Under the pieces are notes generated by a model that worked only from the letters and a program-made list of their open reading frames with translations, was not told the origin of the DNA and made no database searches. Below, piece after piece: positions 5,262 through 6,426 of a stretch of DNA of 6,426 bases. A program made the translations under genes and the position numbers. Source of the stretch: Actinomycetota bacterium (GTDB lineage: Bacteria > Actinomycetota > AC-67); NCBI GenBank assembly GCA_005883175.1, contig VAYV01000270.1, positions 1 to 6,426 of the forward strand. The letters are read 5' to 3'. The stretch's first letter is position 1, and each line of letters starts with the position of its first letter.

Positions 5262-6426
5262 CTACTCGTAGCTGCCGTACCACTGGCCGCCGGTCCACTG
5301 ACCGCCGTACCACTGGCCGCCCTCGGGCTGGCCGTACCACTGGCCGCCGGTCGTCCAACCGGAACCGGTCCACTGTCCACCGGTCCACTGTCCACCGGTC
5401 CACTGGCCGCCCGTCCACTGGCCGCCGTACCACTGACCACCGGTCCACTGGCCGCCCCACCACGTGAGCTCGTTCCAGGGGCCGAGGACGTAGATCGCTT
5501 GGCTGAAGACCAGCAGCTGCGCCGTCTGCGAGCCGGTGACGATCGTGCCGAGCGGGTCGTTCGTCTGGAACTGGACGTCGCCCCGGCTCAGATCGAGCGA
5601 GCCCGTCCCGTTCGACTCTGGGACGCCTTGGTTCGCAAGGCCGGTCGGTGCGTTGCGTGCGGCGTTGACGTCGATCTCGCCCGAACCCACGTCGTTCGGG
5701 TTCGTCGACGCGACGTTGTGGGCCGTCGACGTGAAGGCGAACTTCACGCGGTCGGGACTCCACGTCGGGCGCGACTGCAGCAGCAGGGCCGCCGCACCGG
5801 ACACGACGCCCGCGGCCTGCGAGGTGCCGCTGCCCTTGTGGTAGTAGGCGTCCATGTGTGGGAAGTTCTGGTCGATCGTGCTTCCCGGCGACCGGAGAGA
5901 GACGATGTGCGTACCGGGGGCAACGATGTCCGGCTTGGTGATGCCGTCCGAAGCCGTCGGTCCGCGCGCGGAAAAGTCGGGGATGAAATCGTCGCCGAGA
6001 CCCGGCGTGCTGCTGTCGTCGACGGCGCCGACCGTGATAACGAAGGGATCGTCGGCGGGCTTCGAGATCGTGCCCGGGTTCGGACCGGCGTTGCCGGCAG
6101 ACACAACGACGGTGATGCCCGCCTGCCAGGCCTGCTCGACCGCGTAGTCGAACGGATCGGTGCGGTAGGTCTGAACCCCGTTCGTTCCCAGCGACAGGTT
6201 GAGGACCTTGATGTTGTAGCGGTCCTTGAACGAAACAACCCACTGCAGCGCCGCGAGCACGTTACTGACGTCCGTCGTGCCGTTCGCGCCCGCGATCTTG
6301 ATCGAGATGAGGTTGACGCCCGGCGCCATCCCTGCGTACTGGCCCGCGGAGGAGGCCCCGCTGCCCGCGATGATGCCTGCGATGAACGTGCCGTGACCGT
6401 AGGAGTCGTTGCAGTTCGACTCGCCC
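5262..6426 (-). CDS. Secreted-type subtilisin-like serine peptidase (S8 family), C-terminal part
   Basis: The last 388 or so residues of a subtilase; the N-terminus, with any signal peptide, propeptide and catalytic Asp, is beyond the right edge. Seen: the catalytic His in DSYGHGTFIAGIIAG (His codon 6395-6393); the oxyanion-hole Asn in VVVSAGNAGPN (codon 6092-6090); and the catalytic Ser in KGSGTSQAAGVVSGAAALL (codon 5822-5820). Two of the three triad residues are therefore in place with normal surroundings, and the enzyme should be an active endopeptidase. The catalytic domain ends near 5700. A linker follows (SLDLSRGDVQFQTNDPLG and an Ala/Leu segment ending YVLGPW), then a Trp/Gly-rich tail of ten GGQW units ending GSYE at TAG 5264-5262. 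The tail suggests an extracellular protein, perhaps surface-associated, but this is inference. The open frame runs unbroken to the window edge; an internal ATG at 6329 lies after the catalytic His and is not the start. The sensor kinase follows about 10 bp downstream. Confidence 0.92.
   Translation of the reverse strand, partial: GESNCNDSYGHGTFIAGIIAGSGASSAGQYAGMAPGVNLISIKIAGANGTTDVSNVLAALQWVVSFKDRYNIKVLNLSLGTNGVQTYRTDPFDYAVEQAWQAGITVVVSAGNAGPNPGTISKPADDPFVITVGAVDDSSTPGLGDDFIPDFSARGPTASDGITKPDIVAPGTHIVSLRSPGSTIDQNFPHMDAYYHKGSGTSQAAGVVSGAAALLLQSRPTWSPDRVKFAFTSTAHNVASTNPNDVGSGEIDVNAARNAPTGLANQGVPESNGTGSLDLSRGDVQFQTNDPLGTIVTGSQTAQLLVFSQAIYVLGPWNELTWWGGQWTGGQWYGGQWTGGQWTGGQWTGGQWTGSGWTTGGQWYGQPEGGQWYGGQWTGGQWYGSYE
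5275..5456 (-). repeat. 15-bp-period repeat array coding GGQW[T/Y] units at the peptidase C-terminus
   Basis: Ten copies of a unit encoding GGQW followed by Thr or Tyr, built on a CCACTG core on the plus strand. Six are in a near-uninterrupted 15-bp array next to the linker. A degenerate GSGWTT unit follows, then four more, one extended by GQPE. Tryptophan and glycine dominate and Cys is absent. Copies differ at third positions (GGT/GTA before CCACTG, GCC/TCC/ACC after), so the array is not freshly duplicated throughout. Antisense and shifted frames across it give spurious repetitive open frames. Confidence 0.93.

Noticed and set aside
5252..5440. Extension of the membrane-domain frame up to ATG 5440
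   Set aside because: The added residues (repeating SGPVDSGPV-like sequence) are a shifted reading of the peptidase GGQW array, so the start must lie after the peptidase stop at 5262.
3536..5467. A 643-codon open frame on the plus strand
   Set aside because: It is antisense to the kinase and peptidase genes, its sequence is Ser/Arg-rich without domains, and its end is the antisense of the GGQW repeats (repetitive Arg/Ser/Thr/Gly).

Overview
The window is GC-rich throughout, with coding frames strongly biased to G or C at third codon positions. The leftmost gene has the N-terminus of the fused E2/E1-type 2-oxoglutarate decarboxylase/dehydrogenase (Kgd/OdhA), an arrangement characteristic of Actinomycetota. 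A secreted subtilase with Trp-rich repeats fits the same phylum, which I infer to be the source; I cannot place it further. There is no sign of phage, insertion sequence, CRISPR or RNA genes.

Layout. (1) 1-1207, minus strand: a glycosyltransferase-like gene whose protein has a GT-B N-terminal domain but no C-terminal Rossmann domain, followed 50-60 bp downstream by the start of kgd, which runs off the left edge. (2) 1208-1272: a divergent intergenic gap with a 15-bp palindrome. (3) 1273-3106, plus strand: a small ferredoxin-like/dimeric alpha-beta-barrel-type protein of unknown function, a hairpin, an unrecognised protein of about 160 residues whose frame breaks near its C-terminus, and a class I SAM-dependent methyltransferase. 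(4) 3103-6426, minus strand: a secreted-type S8 serine peptidase, partial at the right edge, ending in a Trp-rich GGQW repeat tail. About 10 bp after it comes a multi-TM sensor histidine kinase (GAF, PAS, HisKA, HATPase_c). This kinase is split into two frames and appears to lack the start of its GAF domain.

The methyltransferase and the kinase converge on a shared CTAG that supplies both TAG stops. There are two independent frame breaks in 6.4 kb, one in the 1704-2193 gene and one in the kinase. Either the assembly contains errors or these genes are decaying; the sequence alone does not settle which.

Most worth a second look: the glycosyltransferase N-domain joined directly to what looks like the terminal GT-B helix; the peptidase/membrane sensor kinase pair; the GGQW tail; and the broken kinase junction.
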